Shown piece after piece: positions 19,446 through 27,676 of a stretch of DNA of 64,000 nt; the first letter of the stretch is position 1, and each line of letters starts with the position of its first letter. Source of the DNA: Pseudomonadota bacterium (lineage in GTDB: Bacteria; Pseudomonadota; Alphaproteobacteria; Rickettsiales; UBA3002); assembly GCA_040384265.1 (NCBI GenBank), contig JAZKJM010000006.1:1-64000 (forward strand). The letters run 5' to 3'. The notes under the pieces are model-generated. The model made no database searches and was not told the DNA's origin. It saw only the letters and a list, made by a program, of their open reading frames with translations. The position numbers and the translations under genes were made by a program.

Positions 19446-21470
19446 ATGATTATCTCGACCAGCCCGTCTTTCACCGAAACCGCAAAAACCTTTAACGGCA
19501 CCAAGGGCCCCGATTACATCGAGACCACCGACAAAAATGACATCATCCTCGCTGGCGCAGGCGATGACCACATTAACGCCCTTTCCGGCCATAACCGGGT
19601 CGATGGTGGCGCGGGCAACGATCATATCACCGCCTATTTCGGCAATGACACCATCCTGGGCGGCAGCGGCAATGATACCATCTACAGCCACGAAGGCGAT
19701 GACAGAATCGTCGCCGGATCCGGTGACGATAAGATTCATGCCGGGGAAGGCAATAACGTGATTTACGGCGGCTCGGGTGATGATGCCATCGTCACAGATG
19801 ATGACCGCAACGACGCCTTCAAACCCGATGGGCGCGGCGATAACTATGTCGACGGCGGCAACGGCCATGACTTTATCCAAACATCCGATGGCAATGACAC
19901 CATCCTGGGCGGCGCGGGTAATGACTGGATCAATGCCCAGGCCGGCCATAACCGGGTCGATGGTGGTTCGGGTAGCGATACCATCACCACCTATTTCGGC
20001 AACGATACCATCTTCGGTGGCAGCGGCAACGATGTCATTCATAGCCATGAGGGGGATGACAAAATCTATGCTGGCTCCGGCGACGATAGGGTTTTTGCCG
20101 GGGAAGGCAATAACGTGATTTTTGGTGAAGCCGGTAACGACAAAATCATCGCAACCAATAGCCGTAATGGCACCTTCAACCGCGAGGAGCGCAACGATAA
20201 CTATGTCGATGGTGGCAAAGGCCACGACTTTATCGAAACATCCGATGGCAACGACACCATCCTCGGCGGCAGCGGCGATGACTGGATCAACGCCCATGCC
20301 GGCCATAACCGCGTCGATGGCGGCTCCGGGAACGATACCATCACCACCTACTTCGGTAACGACACCGTCCTTGGCGGCACTGGCAACGACACGATCCATA
20401 GCCACGAGGGCGACGACAGAATCCATGCGGGTTCCGGCGACGATAAGGTTTATGCTGGCGAGGGCAATAACGTCATTTTCGGCGAAGCCGGTAACGACAG
20501 CATCGTCACCACCGATGGCAGCAATGACATCTTCAACCGAGATGGGCGCAGCGATAATTACGTCGATGGCGGCAAAGGCCACGACTTTATCGAAACATCC
20601 GATGGCAACGACACCATCCTCGGCGGCAGCGGCGATGACTGGATCAACGCCCATGCCGGCCATAACCGCGTCGATGGCGGCTCCGGGAACGATACCATCA
20701 CCACCTACTTCGGTAACGACACCGTCCTTGGCGGCACTGGCAACGACACGATCCATAGCCACGAGGGCGACGATAAAATCATCGCCGGTGCGGGCCATGA
20801 CCTTGTCGAAAGCGGCGATGGCAACGATAGCGTCTACGGTAACGCTGGCGATGACGCACTTAACGGCGGCGCCGGGGATGACCTGCTCGTCGGCGGCGAT
20901 GGCAATGACAAAATGGAAGGCAGCGCGGGCAACGATCGGCTCGTTGGCGGCACGGGCAACGACTACCTCGATGGTGGCGAGGGTAATAACACCCTCGTTG
21001 GCGGCGCCGGCAACGATACGCTGGTTGCCAAAAACGGTAGCAACACCCTGAATGGTGGCGATGGGGCTGACCGGTTAGACGTTTCCGTCGATACCATCTT
21101 TGGCCCGGCGGCATCGACCGACACTACCCTCACCGGCGGCAGCGGGGCCGACCTGTTCAGCTTCAGCTTCAACAACAATGATGTTTTTGGCAACTTCACC
21201 GGTGATCTGGTCCACCATAGTTACACCGTCACCGACTTCGACGTTACCCAGGATACGCTCTCGTTCTCGAGCAGTGTCTTTAACTGGGTGGCCGTTGAAG
21301 GCTACGCGCAGTATAACCGGAGCGACCTGGAGGCCATCTCCCGCGTCACCTTTACCGAAGGCCCGGATGCCTCGACCACCCTGCATGTTACCCTTTCCGA
21401 CGCAGTCGATGCCACCATCACCCTTGTCGGGGTCGATGCGCAGGAGTGGAAACAAGTCGATTTTGCTTAA
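19446..21470 (+). CDS. RTX calcium-binding repeat protein 2 with long tandem units
   Basis: A 674-residue secreted-type RTX protein. From about residue 16 to 560 it is almost only RTX-like nonapeptides (GGSGNDTI, GDGNDTILGG, NDxI). They are arranged in a higher-order unit of 119 residues that begins NYVDGGxGHDFI and recurs at 19842, 20199 and 20556. A degenerate earlier copy lies before them. There is no N-terminal signal. The C-terminal domain (VTDFDVTQDTLSF...ATITLVGVDAQEWKQVDFA) resembles that of RTX protein 1 and is probably the type I secretion signal. The role could be adhesin, S-layer-like coat or calcium-responsive matrix. No transporter genes are nearby. Confidence 0.85.
   Translation: MIISTSPSFTETAKTFNGTKGPDYIETTDKNDIILAGAGDDHINALSGHNRVDGGAGNDHITAYFGNDTILGGSGNDTIYSHEGDDRIVAGSGDDKIHAGEGNNVIYGGSGDDAIVTDDDRNDAFKPDGRGDNYVDGGNGHDFIQTSDGNDTILGGAGNDWINAQAGHNRVDGGSGSDTITTYFGNDTIFGGSGNDVIHSHEGDDKIYAGSGDDRVFAGEGNNVIFGEAGNDKIIATNSRNGTFNREERNDNYVDGGKGHDFIETSDGNDTILGGSGDDWINAHAGHNRVDGGSGNDTITTYFGNDTVLGGTGNDTIHSHEGDDRIHAGSGDDKVYAGEGNNVIFGEAGNDSIVTTDGSNDIFNRDGRSDNYVDGGKGHDFIETSDGNDTILGGSGDDWINAHAGHNRVDGGSGNDTITTYFGNDTVLGGTGNDTIHSHEGDDKIIAGAGHDLVESGDGNDSVYGNAGDDALNGGAGDDLLVGGDGNDKMEGSAGNDRLVGGTGNDYLDGGEGNNTLVGGAGNDTLVAKNGSNTLNGGDGADRLDVSVDTIFGPAASTDTTLTGGSGADLFSFSFNNNDVFGNFTGDLVHHSYTVTDFDVTQDTLSFSSSVFNWVAVEGYAQYNRSDLEAISRVTFTEGPDASTTLHVTLSDAVDATITLVGVDAQEWKQVDFA
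19842..20785 (+). repeat. 357-bp tandem repeat inside RTX gene 2
   Basis: Three in-phase units start at AACTATGTC (19842), AACTATGTC (20199) and AATTACGTC (20556), exactly 357 bp apart; the third is truncated near 20785. About 20217-20413 and 20574-20770 look identical or nearly so at the DNA level, including silent positions, while unit 1 has diverged. This indicates a recent duplication or gene conversion between units 2 and 3. Confidence 0.85.
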
Positions 21471-21493
21471 GTCACGGCGGTTCCTTAAAGAGA

Positions 21494-21520
21494 GGGGAAG
21501 GCGATTGCCTTCCCCTTTTT
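21494..21520 (+). terminator. Intrinsic terminator of RTX gene 2
   Basis: Stem GGGGAAGGC/GCCTTCCCC with loop GATT and a five-T tail, 24 bases after the stop of the second RTX gene. Confidence 0.9.
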
Positions 21521-21594
21521 CGTGTGCCCACCCATTAGCAGTTGCACTGCCCGCAAACATTTGCTATTTGACCCCCCTCCTAGCTGGCTGGTGT

Positions 21595-21679
21595 GCGACC
21601 GTGGTGGAATTGGTAGACACACTACCTTGAGGTGGTAACGGGGCGACCCATGGAAGTTCGAGTCTTCTCGGTCGCACCA
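21595..21679 (+). tRNA. tRNA-Leu (anticodon GAG)
   Basis: An 85-nt class II tRNA with acceptor stem GCGACCG/CGGTCGC, discriminator A and encoded CCA. The D-loop is AATTGGTAGAC, the anticodon loop TTGAGGT (GAG at 21629-21631), a short variable arm GGG/CCC follows, and the T-loop is TTCGAGT. The first anticodon-stem pair is a C-A mismatch. The bases before the 5' end (CTAGCTGGCTGGTG) are complementary to the CCA and the bases after it (CACCAGCCAGCTAG), so the acceptor stem could be extended in the precursor. Confidence 0.95.
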
Positions 21680-21687
21680 GCCAGCTA

Positions 21688-21829
21688 GGCGTGTACATCA
21701 GCATGATTTCTACGGTCAATTTCGTCGTCACGCTGGTGCTCGCTCGGTTACGTAGCGCTGCTACGCGCCCTCCCTGCGCGCCATCGCTCCTAGAACTTGC
21801 CACGTATAAATCATGCTGATGTACACGCC
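21688..21829. repeat. 142-bp inverted-repeat element downstream of tRNA-Leu
   Basis: Perfect 22-bp arms, 21688-21709 (beginning GGCGTGTACATCAGCATG) and its reverse complement at 21808-21829, enclose about 98 bp. The interior contains the palindromic core ACGTAGCGCTGCTACGC, which recurs in inverted orientation near 48790. There is no ORF with family likeness. It may be a mobile palindromic element or a structured RNA. Confidence 0.7.
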
Positions 21830-22107
21830 GGAGTCTAGTTCGGATAGCCATCTGCACCAGGCATCAAAAACCCCATCACTGTCACCCCGTCGAACGACGG
21901 GGTCCACCTTGCTCACGGGACGCAACGAAGCAGACACCAAAGAACTTCCCACTCTTTTTCCTTTGCTTTTTTCTCCCGGTAGTTCAGGTAAGTGCGTAGC
22001 CGCGATGGCCGCGGCGAGCCGGAGCGGTAGCGAACGATGGGGAGCGGTAGCTGGGGGCGTTTTTGCCCCACGCGGCGCAGCCGCCAAACACGAAAGGAGG
22101 GCGTGCC

Positions 22108-23502
22108 ATGAGAGATGACGACTACACGCCCGCCGAAACCAACGCCGATAGCGGCTTTTCGCTCAGCCCGGAATTCGTTCAGGAAATCATCGACGCCATC
22201 GCCCGCGAGGATGTCGTCGCCACCCGCGACCTCGTCTACCCCCTGCCCGCGCCCGACCAGGCCGAACTGTTCGAACAGCTCAGCCACGACGAGCGCCGCT
22301 GGCTGACCGAAACCATCGCCGCCGGGTTCGACTCCGAAACCCTCGCCGAACTCTCGCCCGAAGCCGCCGAAGACGTGATCGAGGCGCTCGGCACCCTGAA
22401 ATCCGCCGAAGTGCTGGCCGAACTTGAAACCGATGATGCCGTCCACATCCTCGAAGATTTAGGCTTCGCCGAGCAGCAGGAGCTGCTGGAAGGCATGCCC
22501 ACCCAAACCCGCGAAGAGCTGGAAGAAAGCCTTACCTACGATCAGGAATCCGCCGGGCGCCTGATGCGCAAAAAACTGGTCGCGGTGCCGGAATTCTGGA
22601 ATGTCGGCGACACGATCGACTTCCTGCGCGCCGCCGACGAACTGCCGGAATATTTCTACGTCATCTACACCGTCAACGCCGCCTTTGTGCCCACCGGCCG
22701 GGTGCTGCTTGGCACCATCCTTGGCAACAAGCGCGACGTGCCGCTCGAACAGATCCGCCAGACCACCATCTACGCCGTCTCGACCGAGACTGACCAGGAA
22801 GAAGTCGCCTACCTGTTCCGCAAATACGCCCTTGTCGAAGCGCCGGTGATCGATGGCGACGGCATGCTGGTCGGCACCATCACGGTCGATGACGTGGTCG
22901 ACGTGATGCAGGAAGAGGAAGAAGAAGATTACCTGCGCGCCGGGGGGGTAACCGGGCAGGATTTTCAATCGAGCGTGTGGGAAACCGTGCGCGCCCGTTT
23001 CGGCTGGCTGTTCGTCAATCTCATCACCGCCATCCTCGCCTCGGCGGTGATCGGCATGTTTGAAGTCACCATCGAGAAAATCGTCGCCCTCGCGGTGATG
23101 ATGCCGATGGTCGCCAGCATGGGCGGCAACACCGGCACCCAGACCATCACCGTCGCTGTGCGCGCCATCGCCACCAAGCAGCTGACCAATGCCAATAGCG
23201 GCTATTACATCCGCAAGGAAATGTTCATCGGCTTCCTCAACGGCGCCGGGCTTGGCGTCATCATGGGCGCGGGCGTCTACCTGTTCTTCGACGATGTCTG
23301 GCTATCGCTGGTGATGCTGCTTGCCGCCACCATCACCATGACCATGGCCGGGCTGTGGGGCTCGGTGATCCCCATTTTCCTCAACCGCCGCGGTGTTGAC
23401 CCGGCCATCTCCTCGGGCATCTTCCTCACCACCGTCACCGATTGCGTCGGCTTTTTCAGCTTCCTCGGCCTTGCAACGCTGATTTTGTTGCATACCTCAT
23501 AG
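22108..23502 (+). CDS. mgtE: Magnesium transporter MgtE
   Basis: A magnesium channel of the inner membrane gated by cytoplasmic Mg2+. The 464-residue product has the acidic N-domain superhelix (repeated EAAEDVIEAL-type motifs, residues about 15-135) and two CBS domains (about 140-265). It then has five membrane helices, including the MgtE pore signature MMPMVASMGGNTGTQT. The start at 22108 has GGAGG upstream; the longer ORF from 22063 lacks this. The upstream region 21840-22100 carries repeats but no evident M-box. Confidence 0.95.
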   Translation: MRDDDYTPAETNADSGFSLSPEFVQEIIDAIAREDVVATRDLVYPLPAPDQAELFEQLSHDERRWLTETIAAGFDSETLAELSPEAAEDVIEALGTLKSAEVLAELETDDAVHILEDLGFAEQQELLEGMPTQTREELEESLTYDQESAGRLMRKKLVAVPEFWNVGDTIDFLRAADELPEYFYVIYTVNAAFVPTGRVLLGTILGNKRDVPLEQIRQTTIYAVSTETDQEEVAYLFRKYALVEAPVIDGDGMLVGTITVDDVVDVMQEEEEEDYLRAGGVTGQDFQSSVWETVRARFGWLFVNLITAILASAVIGMFEVTIEKIVALAVMMPMVASMGGNTGTQTITVAVRAIATKQLTNANSGYYIRKEMFIGFLNGAGLGVIMGAGVYLFFDDVWLSLVMLLAATITMTMAGLWGSVIPIFLNRRGVDPAISSGIFLTTVTDCVGFFSFLGLATLILLHTS

Positions 23503-23532
23503 GGCAACCACTCGCGGCAAAGGAGACATCCC

Positions 23533-24123
23533 ATGCGCCACCTGATTGCCGCCGTCATCATTCTTTTGGGGAGCACCGCCATGGCCGCCACTACCGCACC
23601 CGTTACCAAAACCGCCATTTTCGCCGGGGGATGTTTCTGGTGCATGCAACCGTCGTATGATACTACCAAAGGCGTCAGCGCAACCCGCGTTGGCTATACC
23701 GGTGGCCCGGCGAAAACGGCGACCTACGAGCAGGTATCCGGCGGAAAATCCGGCCATGTTGAGGCGATTGAAGTGACCTATGACCCGGCGACGGTGGCGT
23801 ATGAAGCGCTGGTCGAGACCTTCTTTGAAAATATCGACCCGACAGATGCCGGTGGCCAGTTCGCCGATCGCGGCAGCCAATACCACACGGCGATTTTCTA
23901 TGCCGATGCCACGCAGAAAGCCGCCGCCGAAAAAGCCAAAGTGGCGCTCGCCGCCAAGTTCGCACCCGCACCAATCGCGGTCGCCATCCTGCCCGCCCAA
24001 CCGTTTTATGAAGCCGAGGCCGACCACCAAAAATACTACCAGAAAAACAAGGCCCACTACAGTGCCTACAAAACCGGCTCCGGCCGCGCCGGCTATATCG
24101 AAAAGACCTGGGGCAAGAAATAG
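23533..24123 (+). CDS. msrA: Peptide methionine (S)-S-oxide reductase MsrA, exported form
   Basis: Repairs methionine-S-sulfoxide in proteins. The 196-residue product has the catalytic motif GGCFWC with C34, and the family blocks TRVGYTGG, EAIEVTYDP, GSQYHTAIFY and EADHQKYY. Unlike the usual cytoplasmic enzyme it begins with a Sec signal peptide (MRHLIAAVIILLGSTAMAA), so it should act in the periplasm. It follows mgtE by 30 nt with its own AAGGAG. Resolving cysteines near the C terminus are absent, so recycling must use another partner. Confidence 0.93.
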   Translation: MRHLIAAVIILLGSTAMAATTAPVTKTAIFAGGCFWCMQPSYDTTKGVSATRVGYTGGPAKTATYEQVSGGKSGHVEAIEVTYDPATVAYEALVETFFENIDPTDAGGQFADRGSQYHTAIFYADATQKAAAEKAKVALAAKFAPAPIAVAILPAQPFYEAEADHQKYYQKNKAHYSAYKTGSGRAGYIEKTWGKK

Positions 24124-24182
24124 CCTTACGTCACGGCTGAACACTTTACCCGGAATGGATACCCCTCACCCACTCCCCTCAC

Positions 24183-24286
24183 ACTCCCTTGTCATCCCGG
24201 CCTTGTGCCGGGATCCGGCCGTTCAACGCACTCGGTGCTCGCGGAAAAGCGGGATCCCGGGATAAACCCGGGATGACAAGGGGAGT
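24183..24286. repeat. Dispersed inverted repeat (TCATCCCGG type)
   Basis: Left arm ACTCCCTTGTCATCCCGG (24183-24200) pairs with CCGGGATGACAAGGGGAGT (24268-24286), with one bulged G. Inside are further matching pieces (GCCGGGATCC, GGGATCCCGGGA). Related GATCCCG...CGGGATGAC sequence recurs at about 48631-48655. Repeats of this type, made of short GTCATCCCGG modules, are scattered between genes in many alphaproteobacteria. Confidence 0.75.
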
Positions 24287-24341
24287 ATATGAAAGCCATG
24301 GATAAAAAGAATGGCCTGGTCAAAAACCGGGCCCAAGCCGA

Positions 24342-24863
24342 CTAGCTAATCAACCGCAGATTCTCCAGCACGCGGATTTCGGCTTCGCTTTGCGGCTCGT
24401 CGTTATCGTTGTCATTGTCGAAGCTGGAATGGATCGTCGGCGGCACATCACGGCGGGCGGTTTCACTGCTTTGGTCGGTAAGCAGCAGGCGCTCGGTGCG
24501 CTTCAGCTTGCCATCCACCACCGCGCCGTCCTCGATGATGATCGACTCATGCATGATCGTGCCGCTGACCTGCGCGCTGGCAAACAGCGTCACGTTCTGG
24601 GCCTTGATGAGGCCTTCGACCGCGCCATAAATGAAAATATCGTCTGCCATCACATCGCCGCGGATGCGGGCGTTGGCGCGCACGGTAACGGTGTGGGCGC
24701 GCACATTGCCATCGACCTGCCCGTCAATATCGAGCACGCCATCGCTGACGATATTGCCCAGCACGCACATATTTTCTGCAATCACCGAGGGGCTCATGCC
24801 CTTACGCGGGTTCATGCCAGTAGCCGGTGGTTTGGTAGGTTTACTAGTCGAGCGCCCGAACAT
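24342..24863 (-). CDS. Bactofilin family cytoskeletal protein
   Basis: A 173-residue polymer-forming protein. The bactofilin core (residues about 25-125) is a beta-helix of repeats such as GVLDIDGQVDGNVRA, TVTVRANARIRGDVMA and IFIYGAVEGLI, flanked by disordered ends (Pro-rich N terminus, NDNDNDEP near the C terminus). Bactofilins form non-nucleotide filaments that position cell-wall enzymes. It overlaps the upstream M23 peptidase gene by 20 nt, a pairing that is widely conserved and supports a joint role in cell shape. Confidence 0.93.
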   Translation of the reverse strand: MFGRSTSKPTKPPATGMNPRKGMSPSVIAENMCVLGNIVSDGVLDIDGQVDGNVRAHTVTVRANARIRGDVMADDIFIYGAVEGLIKAQNVTLFASAQVSGTIMHESIIIEDGAVVDGKLKRTERLLLTDQSSETARRDVPPTIHSSFDNDNDNDEPQSEAEIRVLENLRLIS

Positions 24864-26172
24864 CCTGCCCCGCTTTCAAAAAATTCCCTGGGTTAATTGC
24901 ATGGCCCTGATACTGCACTTCGTAATGGATATGCTCACCGGTCGAACGCCCGGTCGAGCCCTGCACGCCAATCACCTGGCCCTTTTTCACCACCTGACCC
25001 GGGCGCACCAGAATGCTGCTCATATGGCCATAGCGGGTGGCAAACCCATATTCATGCTTCACATCGACCACGTTGCCATAGGCGGTTTTCCACCCGGCGA
25101 AATCGACCCGGCCGTCATTCGTCGCATGCACTTTGGTGCCCGATGCCCCAGCCAGATCCACCCCGGCATGGTAGCCGATGACACCGCGGAACGGGTCGAT
25201 CCGGTTACCAAAACCGCTGGTCTGGCGGTAGCCATCACCCAGGATCGGCGAGGCCAGCGGCATCGCCGCGACGATGTCGTTCAGCGTCATCAGCTTGCGC
25301 AGGTTGAAATAAAGCTCCGTATCTTTTTCCTTCAGCACCGACGTGGTCGAGGTGCCGGTCAGGCTGCTGGTGCGCGATGGGATATAGGGGCCACCTTGCG
25401 GCTGGGCATCCGTTGCTGCAGGGGTAACAAACGGCCCACCCTGGTTATCCGCCGGCGTCACCGCCGGAAGCGCGTTGCCATTGCCTTCAATGCGGCCGTA
25501 TTTCTCTTTGCGCTGCTCATCCTGCGTGCGCTTGGCTTCCGCCGCGCGTTGCAGCGGCGCGCTATCCACCCCGGTACGGGCGATCACGCGCTCCAGCTCT
25601 TTGATTTTGCCACCGGTGGTGCTGCGGATGTCGGCCATCATCGCGTCATGGTTCGATTGCAGCTCTTTCACCCGGTTCTCAAGGAACTGAATGCGGTTGA
25701 ACACCACGCTGTATTTCGCAGCCGCATCGTCCCCATCATTCGGCGCAGCGGCTGCCGCTTTATCGGCTGCGGAATATTCCTGAACGATGGCTTTGGCATC
25801 ATCCGCCGTTTTGGAGCCTTTGCCGCCCTCGGCCAGCTTCATGAGATCCTGTTTCAGTAGCGAAAATTCGGCCTCGACCCGTGCATTTTCTTCCGCGAAG
25901 GTTTCAAGTTTCTGCGTTTTTTCGTCGATCACGCGCTGCGCCGCGACATACGACCCGCTCGAAAACCCGGCCCATGCCACAAAGCCAAGCGCCGCCATCA
26001 CAAACACCACCTGCGCGCCCGAGGTGAACGGCACGTGCTGCGTTTTATGGTCCGAGATGATGATGATGCTACGTTTGCTGAACAGGCGCCCGAAGACACC
26101 GTGGGCCCATTTGCCCAAAGCCGTTTTCGGCTTTTTCGATTTTTTTGGCCGGTTCCCGGTCGTTTTTGCCAT
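24844..26172 (-). CDS. M23-family peptidoglycan endopeptidase, membrane anchored
   Basis: 442 residues. A basic cytoplasmic N terminus is followed by one membrane helix at about 52-75 (GAQVVFVMAALGFVAWAGF), then periplasmic coiled coil (LETFAEENARVEAEFSLL, IQFLENRVKELQSNH). A low-complexity linker leads to a C-terminal LytM/M23 domain. The zinc site is complete: H in GYHAGVDLAG, and the HxH motif in STGEHIHYEVQ. RYGHMSS is also present. It is expected to cut peptide cross-links. Its gene overlaps that of the bactofilin, which may localise it. Confidence 0.93.
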   Translation of the reverse strand: MAKTTGNRPKKSKKPKTALGKWAHGVFGRLFSKRSIIIISDHKTQHVPFTSGAQVVFVMAALGFVAWAGFSSGSYVAAQRVIDEKTQKLETFAEENARVEAEFSLLKQDLMKLAEGGKGSKTADDAKAIVQEYSAADKAAAAAPNDGDDAAAKYSVVFNRIQFLENRVKELQSNHDAMMADIRSTTGGKIKELERVIARTGVDSAPLQRAAEAKRTQDEQRKEKYGRIEGNGNALPAVTPADNQGGPFVTPAATDAQPQGGPYIPSRTSSLTGTSTTSVLKEKDTELYFNLRKLMTLNDIVAAMPLASPILGDGYRQTSGFGNRIDPFRGVIGYHAGVDLAGASGTKVHATNDGRVDFAGWKTAYGNVVDVKHEYGFATRYGHMSSILVRPGQVVKKGQVIGVQGSTGRSTGEHIHYEVQYQGHAINPGNFLKAGQDVRALD

Positions 26173-26234
26173 GCGCTATCCCTTTATCCCCTATTACGCC
26201 GCGTCACCCACATCCGCGCGAACGCGCATGGAGA

Positions 26235-27572
26235 TTATGCCTTAGAGGCCGCAGCATCTTTCAGTAGAACGGCTGCGAAGAAGCCGTCCGTCCCATCTTT
26301 GTGTGGGCTTAACACGAGACTGGCACCAACGCCGTCACGTGCGAGAAGGTGGTTATTCCATAGTTTATCGGGGGCTTCAACCCGAAATGTTGGATTACCC
26401 CCAAGGAATTGTTTCACCTGCCAAAAATTCTCATCCGGAAACACCGAACAGGTGACGTAAACCAACCGCCCACCGGGCCTTACCAGCCGCGCCGCATTTT
26501 GCAGTATCCGCTGCTGGATGGTTTTTAATTCCTGCAAATCATCGAGCGTAAAACGCCATTTCAAATCCGGGTTGCGCCGCCAGGTGCCCGAGCCCGAGCA
26601 CGGCGCATCCACCAACACCCAATCAGCCGAGCCGACATGGCGTTTTAAATAGGGGTCCGTCTCGTCGCGAATGACATGGGTCTGCACATTGCTGACCCCC
26701 GAACGCGCCAGCCGTTTGCCCATCTGCCCGAGGCGATTGGCCGAAGTATCCCACGCCAGAATGCGGCCCTTGTTCTGCATCGTCGCCGCAATCGCCAGCG
26801 TTTTGCCCCCCGCACCGGCGCAAAAATCGATCACCTTCTGGCCGGGCTTGGCCTTCACCAGCAGCGCCGCCACCTGGCTGCCCTCGTCCTGCATCTCGTA
26901 TTTGCCATCCTTGAAGGCCTGCGTATTAAAGGCCGCCAGCCGTTTTTTGAGGCGCACTCCCACCGGCGAGATCGGGCACGGCACCGCGAAATAGCCATCC
27001 TTATCGAGCGCCAGAATCAAGTCGCTGCGGTCTTTGCATTTGATCAGGTTGGTGCGCAAATCAATCGGCGCCTGCATGTTCAGCGCATCCATCGCGGGCC
27101 CAAGGTCATCGCCGAACGCATCCTTCAGGCGGCCTTCCATCCATTCGGGGTAATTCAGCCGCGCCGATTCGGGCATCGCCGCGGATTTAAATTCCCGGCC
27201 CTCGCAACGCGAGAGCATCACCTGTTCCTGATCCGTCAGCACCGCCGGCGCATATTGCAGCCCGCTGAACGCCTCGGCAATCTGCGCCCGCGTCATCACC
27301 GGCGCGTGGAACAGCAGCGCCACCATCACCACCCGGCGCGGCGTCACTGCGCGGTCGCACTCTTCGATATGCCATTGCAGCGTCGCCCCATTGCGCAGCG
27401 AAAAATACACCAGATCCGACACCGCCCCGCGATCCTTCGAGCCGATATAACGATGGCCTTTGAAATACTGCGCCAGCAACGCATCCACCGGCGCACGCCG
27501 ATCCGCCTGCCAGATGGACTGGACATGCTCCATAATTTCAATCGCGGCTTGGATACGGGCGGCTGGGGTCAT
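26235..27572 (-). CDS. RsmB-like 16S rRNA (cytosine-C5) methyltransferase
   Basis: A SAM-dependent m5C methyltransferase of the NOL1/NOP2/Sun family, 445 residues from MTPAARIQAAIEIM; the ORF is open upstream, but that part has no family likeness. The N-terminal third is a NusB-like domain. The methyltransferase domain shows the SAM site DFCAGAGGKTLAIAA, motif IV DAPCSGSGTWRRNPD with the first Cys, and motif VI RLVYVTCSVFPDEN with the catalytic Cys. The exact target base cannot be told from sequence. Confidence 0.9.
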   Translation of the reverse strand: MTPAARIQAAIEIMEHVQSIWQADRRAPVDALLAQYFKGHRYIGSKDRGAVSDLVYFSLRNGATLQWHIEECDRAVTPRRVVMVALLFHAPVMTRAQIAEAFSGLQYAPAVLTDQEQVMLSRCEGREFKSAAMPESARLNYPEWMEGRLKDAFGDDLGPAMDALNMQAPIDLRTNLIKCKDRSDLILALDKDGYFAVPCPISPVGVRLKKRLAAFNTQAFKDGKYEMQDEGSQVAALLVKAKPGQKVIDFCAGAGGKTLAIAATMQNKGRILAWDTSANRLGQMGKRLARSGVSNVQTHVIRDETDPYLKRHVGSADWVLVDAPCSGSGTWRRNPDLKWRFTLDDLQELKTIQQRILQNAARLVRPGGRLVYVTCSVFPDENFWQVKQFLGGNPTFRVEAPDKLWNNHLLARDGVGASLVLSPHKDGTDGFFAAVLLKDAAASKA

Positions 27573-27676
27573 GCGGCACCACGGGGATGGGGTTGGGAAT
27601 AGAACGACTGGCGGGCGCTTATAGCACCATCGCCGCGCCAACGAAAGCTGGAATCCGCCCCATCCGCAAATCGCGG

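Noticed and set aside
19842-20785. Regular repeats considered as a CRISPR array
   Set aside because: The period of 357 bp, an open reading frame and RTX motifs show a protein-coding repeat, not direct repeats with spacers.
19389-20798. 469-codon minus-strand ORF with repeats
   Set aside because: It mirrors the RTX repeats of the plus strand; the RTX frame has the start signal, terminator and calcium-binding motifs.
21595-21829. tRNA-Leu plus inverted repeat considered as a prophage or island attachment site
   Set aside because: No integrase is nearby and no direct duplicate of the tRNA 3' end is seen in the window.
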